A DNA stretch of 64,000 nucleotides from Sodalis sp. dw_96 (GTDB lineage Bacteria > Pseudomonadota > Gammaproteobacteria > Enterobacterales > Enterobacteriaceae), in NCBI RefSeq assembly GCF_018449575.1, contig NZ_JAAVUT010000006.1, forward strand, positions 62,001 through 126,000. The letters are read 5' to 3'. Made by a program: the position numbers and the translations under genes. Shown one piece after another: positions 27,493 through 35,933 of this stretch. Every line of letters begins with the position of its first letter. Position 1 is the first letter of the stretch. The notes beneath the pieces are model-generated. The model had not been told where the DNA came from and searched no databases. It saw only the letters and a program-made list of their open reading frames with translations.

Positions 27493-28474
27493 AAAAGGAG
27501 AGATCCACCACCAGGTTATCGCTATAGGTGCCGGGGGGCGGCGTGGCCTGACCGGATAAAATTTCGGCCACATAGTTATAGGAGCGCAGGGTACCGTCGC
27601 TGCTGACGCCACTGGCCAGGCTGCTGGACCAGCGATCGCCCCCGGTGTCGCCCCAGCGGTTGCCGCCGCTGCCTTTAAAAATATCATAGCTGATAAGAGA
27701 ACCGCCGTTGGCCATGTTCCGGACATTGTTCACCGCATTGTTGCCGTTATTCAGCCCAACGGTATAGTTGCTGCCTTTGGTGCAAATCACCGTAATCGTC
27801 TGGGATACGGTACTGAATGCGGTCACCAGGGGCGCGTTACCGAAGTTGATATTGGGGGCGGTAATGGTGATGCAGTCGTTGGTAATAGCAAGGCTGACGG
27901 TCATGGGCTCCACCGCGGAACCAGACTGAAGGCCGCCGGGCATGCACTGGCCCGCGGCGCCGATGCCGGTACAAATCGCATAACTGGTGAGCACGTTCAG
28001 GGTGCCGATATAGCTGCCGGCGGCCACGTTCTGGCCGGTAAGGGTGCGGATATAAAGCGGAAGGGAGAAATTTAATCCCCCCATCAGCCCGATCAGGTTT
28101 ACCAATTGGCCCGAATTAAAGCTGACCGGCGGACCGTTCACCGTCAGCTCGGTCGAACAGTTGGCGGTGGAGCACAGCTGAATCGGGATGCCGTCGTTGC
28201 CGTTATCATGTTTTAACACCGCCCGGCCGCCGCTGATATTGGTGGCGCCGGTCAGCTGTAGCCGAATGTAATTATTGCCCAGCAGCGACAGGGTACTGCC
28301 TGAACCGCAGTTGAGATTGATATTGCCGCTGGTGGAGGAAACACTGCTGTTAACGGTAAAGGATGTCACCGTGCCCAGGCCGGCGGATGACGGCGGCAGT
28401 TGGCAGGCGCCCTGGGCGCGCCAGCACAGGACGATACAAAGCATCATCAGGGCGGATAACCCTAAGCGGGTCAT
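27491..28474 (-). CDS. csuE: CsuE-like tip adhesin of an archaic chaperone-usher pilus
   Basis: The 327-residue exported protein (signal MTRLGLSALMMLCIVLCW) consists of two spore-coat-U-like domains: one about residues 20-170 with INLNCGSGSTLSLL and YIRLQL, and a C-terminal one with TITAPNINFGNAPLV, ITVICTKGSNYTVGLNNG and the end PPGTYSDNLVVDLSF typical of pilin donor-strand sites. Last gene of the operon after the usher, as csuE is in Acinetobacter csuA/BABCDE. There the two-domain tip subunit mediates adhesion to surfaces. GAGGAG precedes the start. It ends next to the 108-bp repeat array, its likely transcript end. Confidence 0.85.
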   Translation of the reverse strand: MTRLGLSALMMLCIVLCWRAQGACQLPPSSAGLGTVTSFTVNSSVSSTSGNINLNCGSGSTLSLLGNNYIRLQLTGATNISGGRAVLKHDNGNDGIPIQLCSTANCSTELTVNGPPVSFNSGQLVNLIGLMGGLNFSLPLYIRTLTGQNVAAGSYIGTLNVLTSYAICTGIGAAGQCMPGGLQSGSAVEPMTVSLAITNDCITITAPNINFGNAPLVTAFSTVSQTITVICTKGSNYTVGLNNGNNAVNNVRNMANGGSLISYDIFKGSGGNRWGDTGGDRWSSSLASGVSSDGTLRSYNYVAEILSGQATPPPGTYSDNLVVDLSF

Positions 28475-28484
28475 AACGGGCTCC

Positions 28485-30887
28485 TCATAGGGTAGGGGAA
28501 AGAGTGCATGTCAGCGGTCCGTAGGTCCGTAAAGGTTGTGGTTTGCCGCCGGGCAGGGCCAGGCGGGTCGTACAACGGCGACCGTCCGGTGTGACGGCGC
28601 GCAGAGTGTTTTTCGCGCCGAGATTATCCACCCAGGCACTGCCGTCCCAGCCCACATAGTCTATGGGCTGGCCGTCGCGGAGTAGTTGACTGCCGGCCGG
28701 CAGCGGCTGACCCTGTTGATCGTGGAAGATGATAGTGGCGGCGCGCAGCGGTTCGATGGGGAAATGCAACAAATAGCCGCTTCTGCGGCGCACCGCCACG
28801 CGCTGCTCCACGTTTTCCGCCGACAGATCCAAAGGCAGCGCCCGGATATCGATATCGTATTTCGCAGGATAATAGGCGCTGATCCCCGGCACCAGCAGAT
28901 AACCCTGTGCGTTGGTGCTTCCCACCAACTGATTCTCATAACGCACCGGAATATCGGGATAATCGGTTTTCACCAGGGTAAAGGCATTGCTTAATTGGTC
29001 CGCCGCCAGTAAATGGCTGTCCATCAATACCAGCGCGCCGTTCATATCTCCCCATAAGGTGCCGCTGCCACCATAACCGAACAACCCTGCGGAGGTTTTA
29101 AGCCGGGTATTGCGCCAGTTGAGGGTAGCCTGGCGATAATCGCTCTCACGCTGCTGACGGGCATAGGAGAGATCCCAACTGAAGCCGCCGTCGCTGGGCA
29201 TGGCGCGGGTCACCGAGGCGCGCTGGGTGGTGCCGCCGGGGCGATCGCGCTCCAGGCCGACGCTGGCGCTGGTAAGCGAGCCGAAGGGAATCACCAACGA
29301 GACGGCGCCGGAATAGTCACGCTGCCCGGGATCGTAAGTGGCGGTGATAAACAGGCTGGATTCGCGCCAAACGGATTTACTCCAGGAGGCGTTCCACAGG
29401 CGGATGGTTTCTCCCGCCGCGCTGCGAATATCGATATAAGTCGCGCCTACGCTGCCGTAGGGCTCCAGCGACAGGCTGGCGTAATATTGCCCGCTGCGGC
29501 GATTAAGGGTCCACAGGGCATCGGACATGTGATGCGCACCGCTGTCCAGTATCGTCAGGTTGCCGAAATGGCCGCTGCGTAGCGTATGCCTCATGCCCAG
29601 ACTGAAGTAACGGTTGTTATAGTCATAACCCCAGTCATATTGGCCGCCATTGTCGCCGTACATTCGGCTGCGGGTGACGGCGCCGTTCACCACCCCCCAG
29701 CGTCCCAGCTTATACAGACTGCCCGCTCCTCCCAGCGCCAGGGATTGCGCCCCTTCGCCATGGCTTTCCAGCGTCCATTCATCGTTAATACCCTGCCGGT
29801 AGGATCCGCTGGCCACCAGGGTAGCGTAGTCGGCGTTGCGTAATCCGTAGGACCGGCGCAGCGCGCCGACGGCAAGGGAGTAATCCGGCAGGCCCGGTTT
29901 CAATAAACTGCTGGAAACATAAAAGGGCTGCGTGGTGGTGACCCGGCGGCCCAAGGCGTCGGTGGTGACCACCACCGCTTCCCCCGCCCCGTTAATGAAC
30001 GGCAGGTTGTTAAAGGCGAAGGGGCCGGGCCGGACCTCATTGCTGCCGGCCCGATAGCCGTCGACGAACAGATCAACCGCGGTAGGAACCGCCGCCCGGC
30101 CGGCAAACGAGGGCAACGGGTAGGTAACGAGATCCGGTCGCAGCGCAAAGTCCCTGGCTATTTGTATCCCACCAATACGCACGCTGCCGCTCCAGGATAA
30201 GGCGTTGGTGATGACATCCCCCGTTTTCCAGCTTAAGGAGCGTTCCTCGTCCTGATCGGCCCAGTAAGTATCATAACGTATGTAATCCTTGGCGGCGTTG
30301 CCGGCACCGGCACCGGCACGCTGCCATTCAATCACGCCGTCGGTGGAGAAATGACCGAATTGGCCAAACAATCGCCATTCATTCCAGGCGGAAACGCGCG
30401 TAGCGCCATGATTGATACGACTGCCGTAAATATCATAATTGAGCAGGGCGCCGGTACTGGTCATTGCTTCATGGCGCGGGCTTCCCGGCGCGCCGTAAAA
30501 CGTTTGCTGCGGCAGCCATTCCGGCGGCACGGTTAATTTCAATAGCCGCCTTTGCCGGTCATAGACGACGTTCACTTGCGCCATGGTGGTGACGTCGGTT
30601 TCCACCGCCGCCAACTGATCGGTGGGTAATCCGGCCTGGGCCAAATCCGCCGAACTCAGCAGATAATGTCCGTTGTCGAACTCCACCGGCACAATCCGCC
30701 CGCTGTCGAATTCGTTGACCACCAGTTCCAGCATATGGCGCTGGCGCGTCTGCCCCGGGGCCACCGTTGGCGGCGGGGGCAGGGTATCGAAGGTTTCTGC
30801 GCCGCCGGCCAGGGGCGTGAGCAAACCGCAAAAGCCGGTAAGGGCCAAAGAGACACGGCTCAGTAAAGGGTGCGGGGGCCGGTCCAT
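28485..30887 (-). CDS. csuD: CsuD-like outer-membrane usher
   Basis: This 800-residue usher has a signal peptide ending near AGGAET. It has an N-terminal chaperone-binding domain (LELVVNEFDSGRIVPVEFDNG), a long beta-barrel with the plug region (DLFVDGYRAGSNEVRPGPFAFNNLP, then VTTDALGRRVTTTQPFYVS) and C-terminal beta domains (DIDIRALPLDLSAENVEQRVAVRRRSG). This fits the archaic/sigma usher clade that serves spore-coat-U-type pilins. It forms the pore through which pilus subunits are assembled. The start lies three bases after the chaperone stop codon, implying translational coupling. Confidence 0.92.
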   Translation of the reverse strand: MDRPPHPLLSRVSLALTGFCGLLTPLAGGAETFDTLPPPPTVAPGQTRQRHMLELVVNEFDSGRIVPVEFDNGHYLLSSADLAQAGLPTDQLAAVETDVTTMAQVNVVYDRQRRLLKLTVPPEWLPQQTFYGAPGSPRHEAMTSTGALLNYDIYGSRINHGATRVSAWNEWRLFGQFGHFSTDGVIEWQRAGAGAGNAAKDYIRYDTYWADQDEERSLSWKTGDVITNALSWSGSVRIGGIQIARDFALRPDLVTYPLPSFAGRAAVPTAVDLFVDGYRAGSNEVRPGPFAFNNLPFINGAGEAVVVTTDALGRRVTTTQPFYVSSSLLKPGLPDYSLAVGALRRSYGLRNADYATLVASGSYRQGINDEWTLESHGEGAQSLALGGAGSLYKLGRWGVVNGAVTRSRMYGDNGGQYDWGYDYNNRYFSLGMRHTLRSGHFGNLTILDSGAHHMSDALWTLNRRSGQYYASLSLEPYGSVGATYIDIRSAAGETIRLWNASWSKSVWRESSLFITATYDPGQRDYSGAVSLVIPFGSLTSASVGLERDRPGGTTQRASVTRAMPSDGGFSWDLSYARQQRESDYRQATLNWRNTRLKTSAGLFGYGGSGTLWGDMNGALVLMDSHLLAADQLSNAFTLVKTDYPDIPVRYENQLVGSTNAQGYLLVPGISAYYPAKYDIDIRALPLDLSAENVEQRVAVRRRSGYLLHFPIEPLRAATIIFHDQQGQPLPAGSQLLRDGQPIDYVGWDGSAWVDNLGAKNTLRAVTPDGRRCTTRLALPGGKPQPLRTYGPLTCTLSPTL

Positions 30888-30890
30888 GGT

Positions 30891-31619
30891 TTAACGGGCG
30901 TCAGCCATACTGCGCCAGACGGTATTGCGGTTATCCACGCTGGTTTCCAGCGACGCCTGCGGGGGAACCTTGCTCTTGAGCGGCCAACGATGGCTGGAGC
31001 CGGCCAACACATAGCCCAGCAGCCCGTCGGTGAGAGTATATTTGCCCAGGCGTGTTTTACTGAGCCGGGCGTGTACGGGACCGCCGTTGGTAATTTCCAG
31101 GTAGGGGCTGCCCGACTCCGTAACCAGCCGCCAGCTCAATATCGGCGTCCCGCTATCGGGAGAACTTTGCCGGCCGTAGACAAACAGGGGGATGGAATAA
31201 CGCATCTGGAAATTAAGCGCATGGGATTTTTCATCCGGATGACCATAAGGGGTCGGTATCTCATCCAACAGCACCCGGTAGGCCTGTTCTCGGTTCGCGG
31301 GGGGCGGCAAGCGCTTTATCAGGCGTATTATCCGTTTTTGCCCTGATTCGAGCCGGATCATGGTAGGGAGGGGCTGAATGTCTTGCTGAGCGGCATACTG
31401 TTCCCGCCCCGCCGTCTGGTGCCAGGCGTAGACCCTTATCTGCAACAGGGTAGTGGCTTCGCCGCGGTTCTGCACCCAAAGTTCGGCGCCCTGGCTATTT
31501 TCCGTGATGACGGGATCCACCGGCCAAATGAGCACCGAATGTCCGCCGAGGGCCGGCGCCGGCCATAACATGGATAACACAAAAGCCGGCATCCATCCGC
31601 CGGTTGGCAAGATTCTCAT
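30891..31619 (-). CDS. csuC: CsuC-like periplasmic pilus chaperone
   Basis: The protein has a signal peptide and two immunoglobulin-like domains: SVLIWPVDPVITENSQGAELWVQN, then RMIRLESGQKRIIRLIKR-like strands with the subunit-binding basic residues, YRVLLDEIPTP and MRYSIPLFVYGR. It caps archaic-type pilins in the periplasm. The frame opens at ATG 31640, overlapping the preceding stop (TAATG). I prefer ATG 31619, which has GAGGGA at proper spacing and gives a cleaner signal peptide (MRILPTGGWMPAFVLSMLW). Either start is possible. It lies between the pilin genes and the usher. Confidence 0.88.
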   Translation of the reverse strand: MRILPTGGWMPAFVLSMLWPAPALGGHSVLIWPVDPVITENSQGAELWVQNRGEATTLLQIRVYAWHQTAGREQYAAQQDIQPLPTMIRLESGQKRIIRLIKRLPPPANREQAYRVLLDEIPTPYGHPDEKSHALNFQMRYSIPLFVYGRQSSPDSGTPILSWRLVTESGSPYLEITNGGPVHARLSKTRLGKYTLTDGLLGYVLAGSSHRWPLKSKVPPQASLETSVDNRNTVWRSMADAR

Positions 31620-31639
31620 CCTCAGATCCCTCTGAAACA

Positions 31640-32173
31640 TTACCAGGACAACACTACCGACAGGACATCGTTATAGGTCCCCCCCTGATGGGTGCCGTCC
31701 AGTTGCAGTTGGCCGTAAATCGGCAACGTGATATTAGCGGCATTGGCAAAAGCCACAGTAATAGACTGATTAACCGGGATCTCGCTGGCGGGCGAATAGA
31801 CGGCGCTGGTGTAAAGCCGGTAAGCCACCCGGTCAGTGCCGTTCAGCAGCATGAGGTTCCTGGTGGTGGTGTAATGACTGCCGCCATCGATACTGATATT
31901 CAACGTGGTTCCCGGGGTACAGGCAATGGTTAACGCGGAGTTTTGCACGAAGCCGGTACCCACCTGCCGGGTATCTAGCGCCGAATAGACGCCGAAATCC
32001 AAGGTGCCCCATACCCCGCCGCCGCCCTGGATCTGGCAACCGGCCACCACCGAGGCCGATACCTGGAATGATTGGCTGGGCAATGCCTGAACCAGCCCGG
32101 CATACAGCGCAAGCAGGGCGGCGTAAAGGGAATAAAGCAAGGCGGGAGGAAACCGCTTTTTCGTGACCTGCAT
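31640..32173 (-). CDS. Spore-coat-U-domain pilin subunit (CsuA/CsuB-like)
   Basis: The 177-residue exported protein has a signal peptide followed by one SCPU domain: FQVSASVVAGCQIQGG, GTLDFGVYSALDTR, SALTIACTPGTTLNISIDGG and the C-terminal GGTYNDVLSVVLSW donor-site strand. A disulfide between the two Cys is expected. It is one of the minor pilin positions of a csu-type operon. In Acinetobacter two such minor genes (csuA, csuB) occur between csuA/B and csuC, but here only one is present. Nineteen bases separate it from the preceding pilin gene. It could be the equivalent of either CsuA or CsuB. Confidence 0.85.
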   Translation of the reverse strand: MQVTKKRFPPALLYSLYAALLALYAGLVQALPSQSFQVSASVVAGCQIQGGGGVWGTLDFGVYSALDTRQVGTGFVQNSALTIACTPGTTLNISIDGGSHYTTTRNLMLLNGTDRVAYRLYTSAVYSPASEIPVNQSITVAFANAANITLPIYGQLQLDGTHQGGTYNDVLSVVLSW

Positions 32174-32191
32174 CTGGTCTGCTACCCGCGA

Positions 32192-32758
32192 TTAATAAAC
32201 CACCTGTACGTTAATGACATCGGTATAGGTTCCCGCCGGGATGGCGGTATTATTGCCGCCCTGGGTAATCCGGCCATATACCGGGAAGATTGTGCCGTTA
32301 ACGGGATCGGCGGTGCCGGAGGGGATGAGATTGGCATTGTTGGTAATGGGATTGTTGTACGCCGCGTCGTTATACAGGGTATAGGCAATGCCTTGGGTGG
32401 TGTCATTATTTAACACCAGATAGCGCGGACTGGTGCTCTGGGCACCGTAAACCGTGCCGGGGGCGGCATTGCTGCCGGTGATTTGCACCGTATAGGTGGC
32501 GCCGTTACTGCAATGGATACGGATGCCGTTGCCGGTGGCGCCGGTCAGGGTGGCATTCAGAGTATCGAAAGTGGCGGGGGAAACACCGAAATCCAGCGTA
32601 CCGAAATTGGCATTGTTAGAGGCGGGATTACCGTTTATCAGACAGCCATTGGTGAGCGTGAGGGTCGCGTTTATCGAACCGCTGGTGGTGACCGCCCGCA
32701 CCGGATTGGTCAGCCAGAATACAAGGGCGCAGCCCATGACTAAAAGCTTTATATTCAT
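32192..32758 (-). CDS. Spore-coat-U-domain major pilin (CsuA/B-like)
   Basis: First gene of the operon, 188 residues, preceded by AAGGAAATAAG. A signal peptide (MNIKLLVMGCALVFWLTNPVRA) is followed by one SCPU domain: SINATLTLTNGCLINGNP, ANFGTLDFGVSPATFD, GIRIHCSNGATYTVQI and AGTYTDVINVQVVY. The composition (Asn, Thr, Gly, few charges) and first position fit the major shaft subunit. Such pili form thin fibres used in biofilm formation on abiotic surfaces. Confidence 0.87.
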   Translation of the reverse strand: MNIKLLVMGCALVFWLTNPVRAVTTSGSINATLTLTNGCLINGNPASNNANFGTLDFGVSPATFDTLNATLTGATGNGIRIHCSNGATYTVQITGSNAAPGTVYGAQSTSPRYLVLNNDTTQGIAYTLYNDAAYNNPITNNANLIPSGTADPVNGTIFPVYGRITQGGNNTAIPAGTYTDVINVQVVY

Positions 32759-33150
32759 CTTATTTCCTTTTAAAAATAATGAACGCGCTCTTCGCCTGAT
32801 GCTGAAAATAGGTTAATAGGTTAATAATATATGGTTAATTATAGGGCAGTAAGGGATTTTTTTATGGTTATATAGAATATAGTTGAATAAAATATTAGTA
32901 TAAAATTTCGGTAAATAAAAATCCGGATAAGTGCCCGCCAGCCTGTGGCATAGTGTAAATGACCATAGGGACATCAGCGCCTGGGAAGTTTCATCCCCGG
33001 ACAAGGTAATGGGCATGCCGGCCGCATGGTGGGGCCTAACGCCAGGTTAGGTACTTTACAAAGCCGGCATTGCGTCAAGGCAAAGATTAATTTGCCTATC
33101 TGTGTCTGCAATGGCGCGAAGTGCGGTTTAGGTAAATATTCCTAAGGATG
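32759..33150. other. Intergenic region upstream of the csu operon
   Basis: These 392 bp hold an A+T-rich block (about 32770-32930) suitable for the csu promoter, with several TATAAT-like hexamers. The rest is the downstream end of the adenylation-enzyme operon. A 67-codon minus frame (32813-33016) has no ribosome site and is not called. No repeat or RNA was seen. Confidence 0.4.
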
Positions 33151-34803
33151 CTATGCGCTAAATTGATTTAGCAATACCCTATCAATTTTTCCAGATGAGG
33201 TTTTAGGCAATTCTTTGTATTCCAGGAAAACATTCGGCAGCATATAGGAAGGTATCAGGTTTTTCAGACGAGCCAGCGCGCTATCATCATTAAAACAAGC
33301 ATTTTCTACCAGAGAAAAGTGGCAGATTATACCGTTTTTATCGCCAGATTTTGAAATTGTAATGCACAGTTCATGTATTTCCTCCAGGCTGGCCACGGCA
33401 GCTTCAATATCACCAATTTCTACACGGTAGCCATTGATTTTATACATATGATCTCTTCTGCCTTTGTAATGCAGCTCGCCATTATTGTCCAGGTAACCAT
33501 AATCCCCGGTCCTCCAATATCTTACCGGGTAGGGATGAAACGGGCTAAGGATATAGTGCTTCGCCGTTAGCTCGGGCTGGTTGATATAACCATGGGTAAC
33601 GGTCCCACCCCTGCACCATAATTCGCCTGTTTCGTTAGCATCGCAAATTTTGTTAGTGTCGACATTGACCACAATAATCTCGGTATCATCAACGACTTTT
33701 CCTAACGGGATACTATCACGCAGAAAATCATCTTCCTGTACCCAGTGATAGGTGATAATGTTGGTTTCAGTGGGGCCATAAATGTTCGCGAATGCAATAT
33801 AAGGCGCACGTTTTTTTAGTTTTTCAAGCTTGGGCACCGGGAAGGGTTCACCGGCATACATGATGGTGCGCAGATGGTTTTTGCTTTTCAAAAACTGCCC
33901 TTTTTCCATCAATGTCAGTAGGGTTGATGGCGTGGTATAAAGCATTGTGGCTTTTTCATTTTCTAAAAGCGTGACATAGTCCCGGTGTTTAATACTGTCG
34001 TCCCGCCGTTTATTCCAATCATAACAAATTAATGTCGCACCCACACTCAAGGTATTAAAAATATCGAATACCGATAAATCAAATTTAAGCGGCGCTCGGG
34101 AAATGATGCGATCATTTTGGGTGAGCCTGAATTCTTTTTGCATCCAATCCACGAAAGTCATCGCATTCCTATGACTTAACATTATGCCTTTTGGCACCCC
34201 GGTTGACCCTGAAGTATGAAGAATATATGCCAGATCGTCCGAGACTTGATTAAGAGTAACCGTTGTATCAAGAGATTCATTAGGTTCCAAGCGCTCGATA
34301 GATTCAAAAGATCCGAAAGATGCATGGGTTGCCATCGCCTCCGCCGACAATTCGGCCATTGCTCCATCTTTAAAGGTATATAAGCGTGGGAAGGCATCGG
34401 CCTCGATAACGAGCACATATTTTAAATTGCAATGGGGTAATTGCTGTTGGAATTGTTCTAACAAAGGACGGTCGACGAGCAGGATATCAAGGTCCAAATT
34501 AGTTATTACTTTGATAAGCAATTGTGCCGGATAATAGGGGTCTATCGGCACATAGGTTTTTTTAGCCTTGAGAATGCCAAGAATGCTGGCGATACCATTA
34601 ACATTTACATGAGACAATATGCCGATAAAGTTATTTTTTACAGCAAAGGTATTACTCAAATTACTTACGTGAGCGCTGATCAGATTGGCTTTACGATTAA
34701 GCAGCCGATAGGTAGTCCGATGTTGGTATTCATCCACAATGGCCGTTGTGTTTGGATAGTGATCAACGGACCGGTGAAATCCATCATGAAGAAGAGTAGA
34801 CAT
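33151..34803 (-). CDS. Free-standing adenylation enzyme (NRPS A-domain type)
   Basis: The 550-residue protein has the complete set of adenylation core motifs: A3 LHTSGSTGVPKG (195-206), A4 FDLSVFDIF (241-249), A5 NIYGPTETN (340-348), A7 YWRTGDYG (429-436), A8 RDHMYKINGYRVEIGDIE (450-467) and A10 PKTSSGKID with the catalytic Lys539. It activates an amino or related acid as acyl-AMP. No carrier (PCP) domain follows, so it must load a carrier or other acceptor encoded elsewhere, as DltA-type enzymes do. AAGGAATT precedes ATG 34803. It is the last gene of a four-gene AT-rich operon with an alpha-oxoamine synthase, a GNAT enzyme and a putative methyltransferase. The pocket residues do not give a confident substrate by eye. 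Confidence 0.88.
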   Translation of the reverse strand: MSTLLHDGFHRSVDHYPNTTAIVDEYQHRTTYRLLNRKANLISAHVSNLSNTFAVKNNFIGILSHVNVNGIASILGILKAKKTYVPIDPYYPAQLLIKVITNLDLDILLVDRPLLEQFQQQLPHCNLKYVLVIEADAFPRLYTFKDGAMAELSAEAMATHASFGSFESIERLEPNESLDTTVTLNQVSDDLAYILHTSGSTGVPKGIMLSHRNAMTFVDWMQKEFRLTQNDRIISRAPLKFDLSVFDIFNTLSVGATLICYDWNKRRDDSIKHRDYVTLLENEKATMLYTTPSTLLTLMEKGQFLKSKNHLRTIMYAGEPFPVPKLEKLKKRAPYIAFANIYGPTETNIITYHWVQEDDFLRDSIPLGKVVDDTEIIVVNVDTNKICDANETGELWCRGGTVTHGYINQPELTAKHYILSPFHPYPVRYWRTGDYGYLDNNGELHYKGRRDHMYKINGYRVEIGDIEAAVASLEEIHELCITISKSGDKNGIICHFSLVENACFNDDSALARLKNLIPSYMLPNVFLEYKELPKTSSGKIDRVLLNQFSA

Positions 34804-34878
34804 ACTAATTCCTTATGCTTTTTGATACTGCTTTGAGCTGAATATTAAATCTCGACTTAATGTTATCTGAATCATTAA

Positions 34879-35466
34879 TTAAATTATTGCTACCTCGAAT
34901 AAATTATTTTTTATTCTTTGCGTGCTAAAACTGCTGTCTTTTGCCAGCATGCCTTTGATTGACCTGTTTCTTGATAATATATGATCAACGTTGAAACTAT
35001 TTTTTTGATCGTTTGGCAATATGCTTAAGTAATATTTCTCAAGCAATATTTTCGAGGTATTTTTTGTACTCCACGTGGAGTTAATGATTACGTCGCCTTT
35101 ACGTATCCCACGGGACTTTTCGACTATATTCATATTCAAATGGCTTATCACATTAAACCAAAATATAAATATTTTACTTTCATCGTTGTTTCTCTGAGCG
35201 AGATATTCCTCAAAGGTGGTTTTGATCAATTGTGAACCCTCAACACTGGCGGCATAAGGGTCTATGCCGAGATAACTTATATTGGTTGATTCTATCAATT
35301 CATAATAATTGTAATCGCCACAGCCTACGACTACCGCCTGTTTGTAATTTTTGAAGAGATCTAGTTTGCATTTTAAAAAATCTTTTTCAGTATTTAAAAA
35401 GTCTCTTGCTATATTCATGCTATCTTCATTCAGCATTTTTTTATAGGTACTGTTGATAAATTTCAT
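34879..35466 (-). CDS. Putative SAM-dependent methyltransferase-fold protein
   Basis: The 195-residue protein has a Rossmann-like motif I (KQAVVVGCGDYNYYELI) followed by a strand ending in acidic residue plus P-Y (ISYLGIDPYAASVEG), the pattern of the AdoMet site in class I methyltransferases. Motif IV-like IFIFWFNVISHLN, then KGDVIINSTW, fit the later strands. It is short for a full methyltransferase, and the C-terminal part is atypical, so the activity is inferred. AGAAGAGTAA precedes the ATG. It lies 12 bases downstream of the GNAT gene and 75 upstream of the adenylation enzyme on the same strand, in the same AT-rich style. Confidence 0.6.
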   Translation of the reverse strand: MKFINSTYKKMLNEDSMNIARDFLNTEKDFLKCKLDLFKNYKQAVVVGCGDYNYYELIESTNISYLGIDPYAASVEGSQLIKTTFEEYLAQRNNDESKIFIFWFNVISHLNMNIVEKSRGIRKGDVIINSTWSTKNTSKILLEKYYLSILPNDQKNSFNVDHILSRNRSIKGMLAKDSSFSTQRIKNNLFEVAII

Positions 35467-35478
35467 TTACTCTTCTAA

Positions 35479-35910
35479 TTAATATTTTAATAATTCTGCG
35501 TAGGGCATATTCATGCCGGCACCTAATGAATTGGTTGGCCTGATGACAAAGCCCATTTTTTCATAAAAACGCTCGCGCCCTACTGCGGCCATACCTAATA
35601 TATCAGCTTCCGGACAGGCGTTTTCTTTCAGATAATGGAATATATTGTGTAGAATATGTACTCCTATACCGTAACGATGTTGAAAATCAGGGTGAACCAT
35701 AAGATCCATTATGCAGAAAATCAGTGAACCGTCTCCCACGACTCGACCGCTGCCAACAATCCGTTGATCTTGGTAAGCAGAGCAGATATATAATGAATGC
35801 TCAAGGGCTTGTTCAGAACGCCTGTGGTTTGGCTCGGACCACCCCACGCTGCTTCTTAACTCATTATATTCCATTGCCGTAATGAGCTTATCGGTATAAA
35901 AAATTGCCAT
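35479..35910 (-). CDS. GNAT-family N-acetyltransferase
   Basis: The 143-residue protein shows the GNAT fold: IVGSGRVVGDGSLIFCIMDLMVHPDFQ (strands 3-4) followed by the acetyl-CoA pyrophosphate loop HRYGIGVHILHNIFHYLK (Q/R-x-x-G-x-G/A type), and the C-terminal AVGRERFYEKMGFVIRP strand-helix that is nearly invariant in small GNATs. It acetylates an amine using acetyl-CoA. In this operon it could modify the product of the neighbouring alpha-oxoamine synthase or confer self-protection. AAGG lies before the ATG. It starts 23 bases after the upstream gene ends. Confidence 0.85.
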   Translation of the reverse strand: MAIFYTDKLITAMEYNELRSSVGWSEPNHRRSEQALEHSLYICSAYQDQRIVGSGRVVGDGSLIFCIMDLMVHPDFQHRYGIGVHILHNIFHYLKENACPEADILGMAAVGRERFYEKMGFVIRPTNSLGAGMNMPYAELLKY

Positions 35911-35933
35911 TATGGGTTTAAGCCTTATTAATA

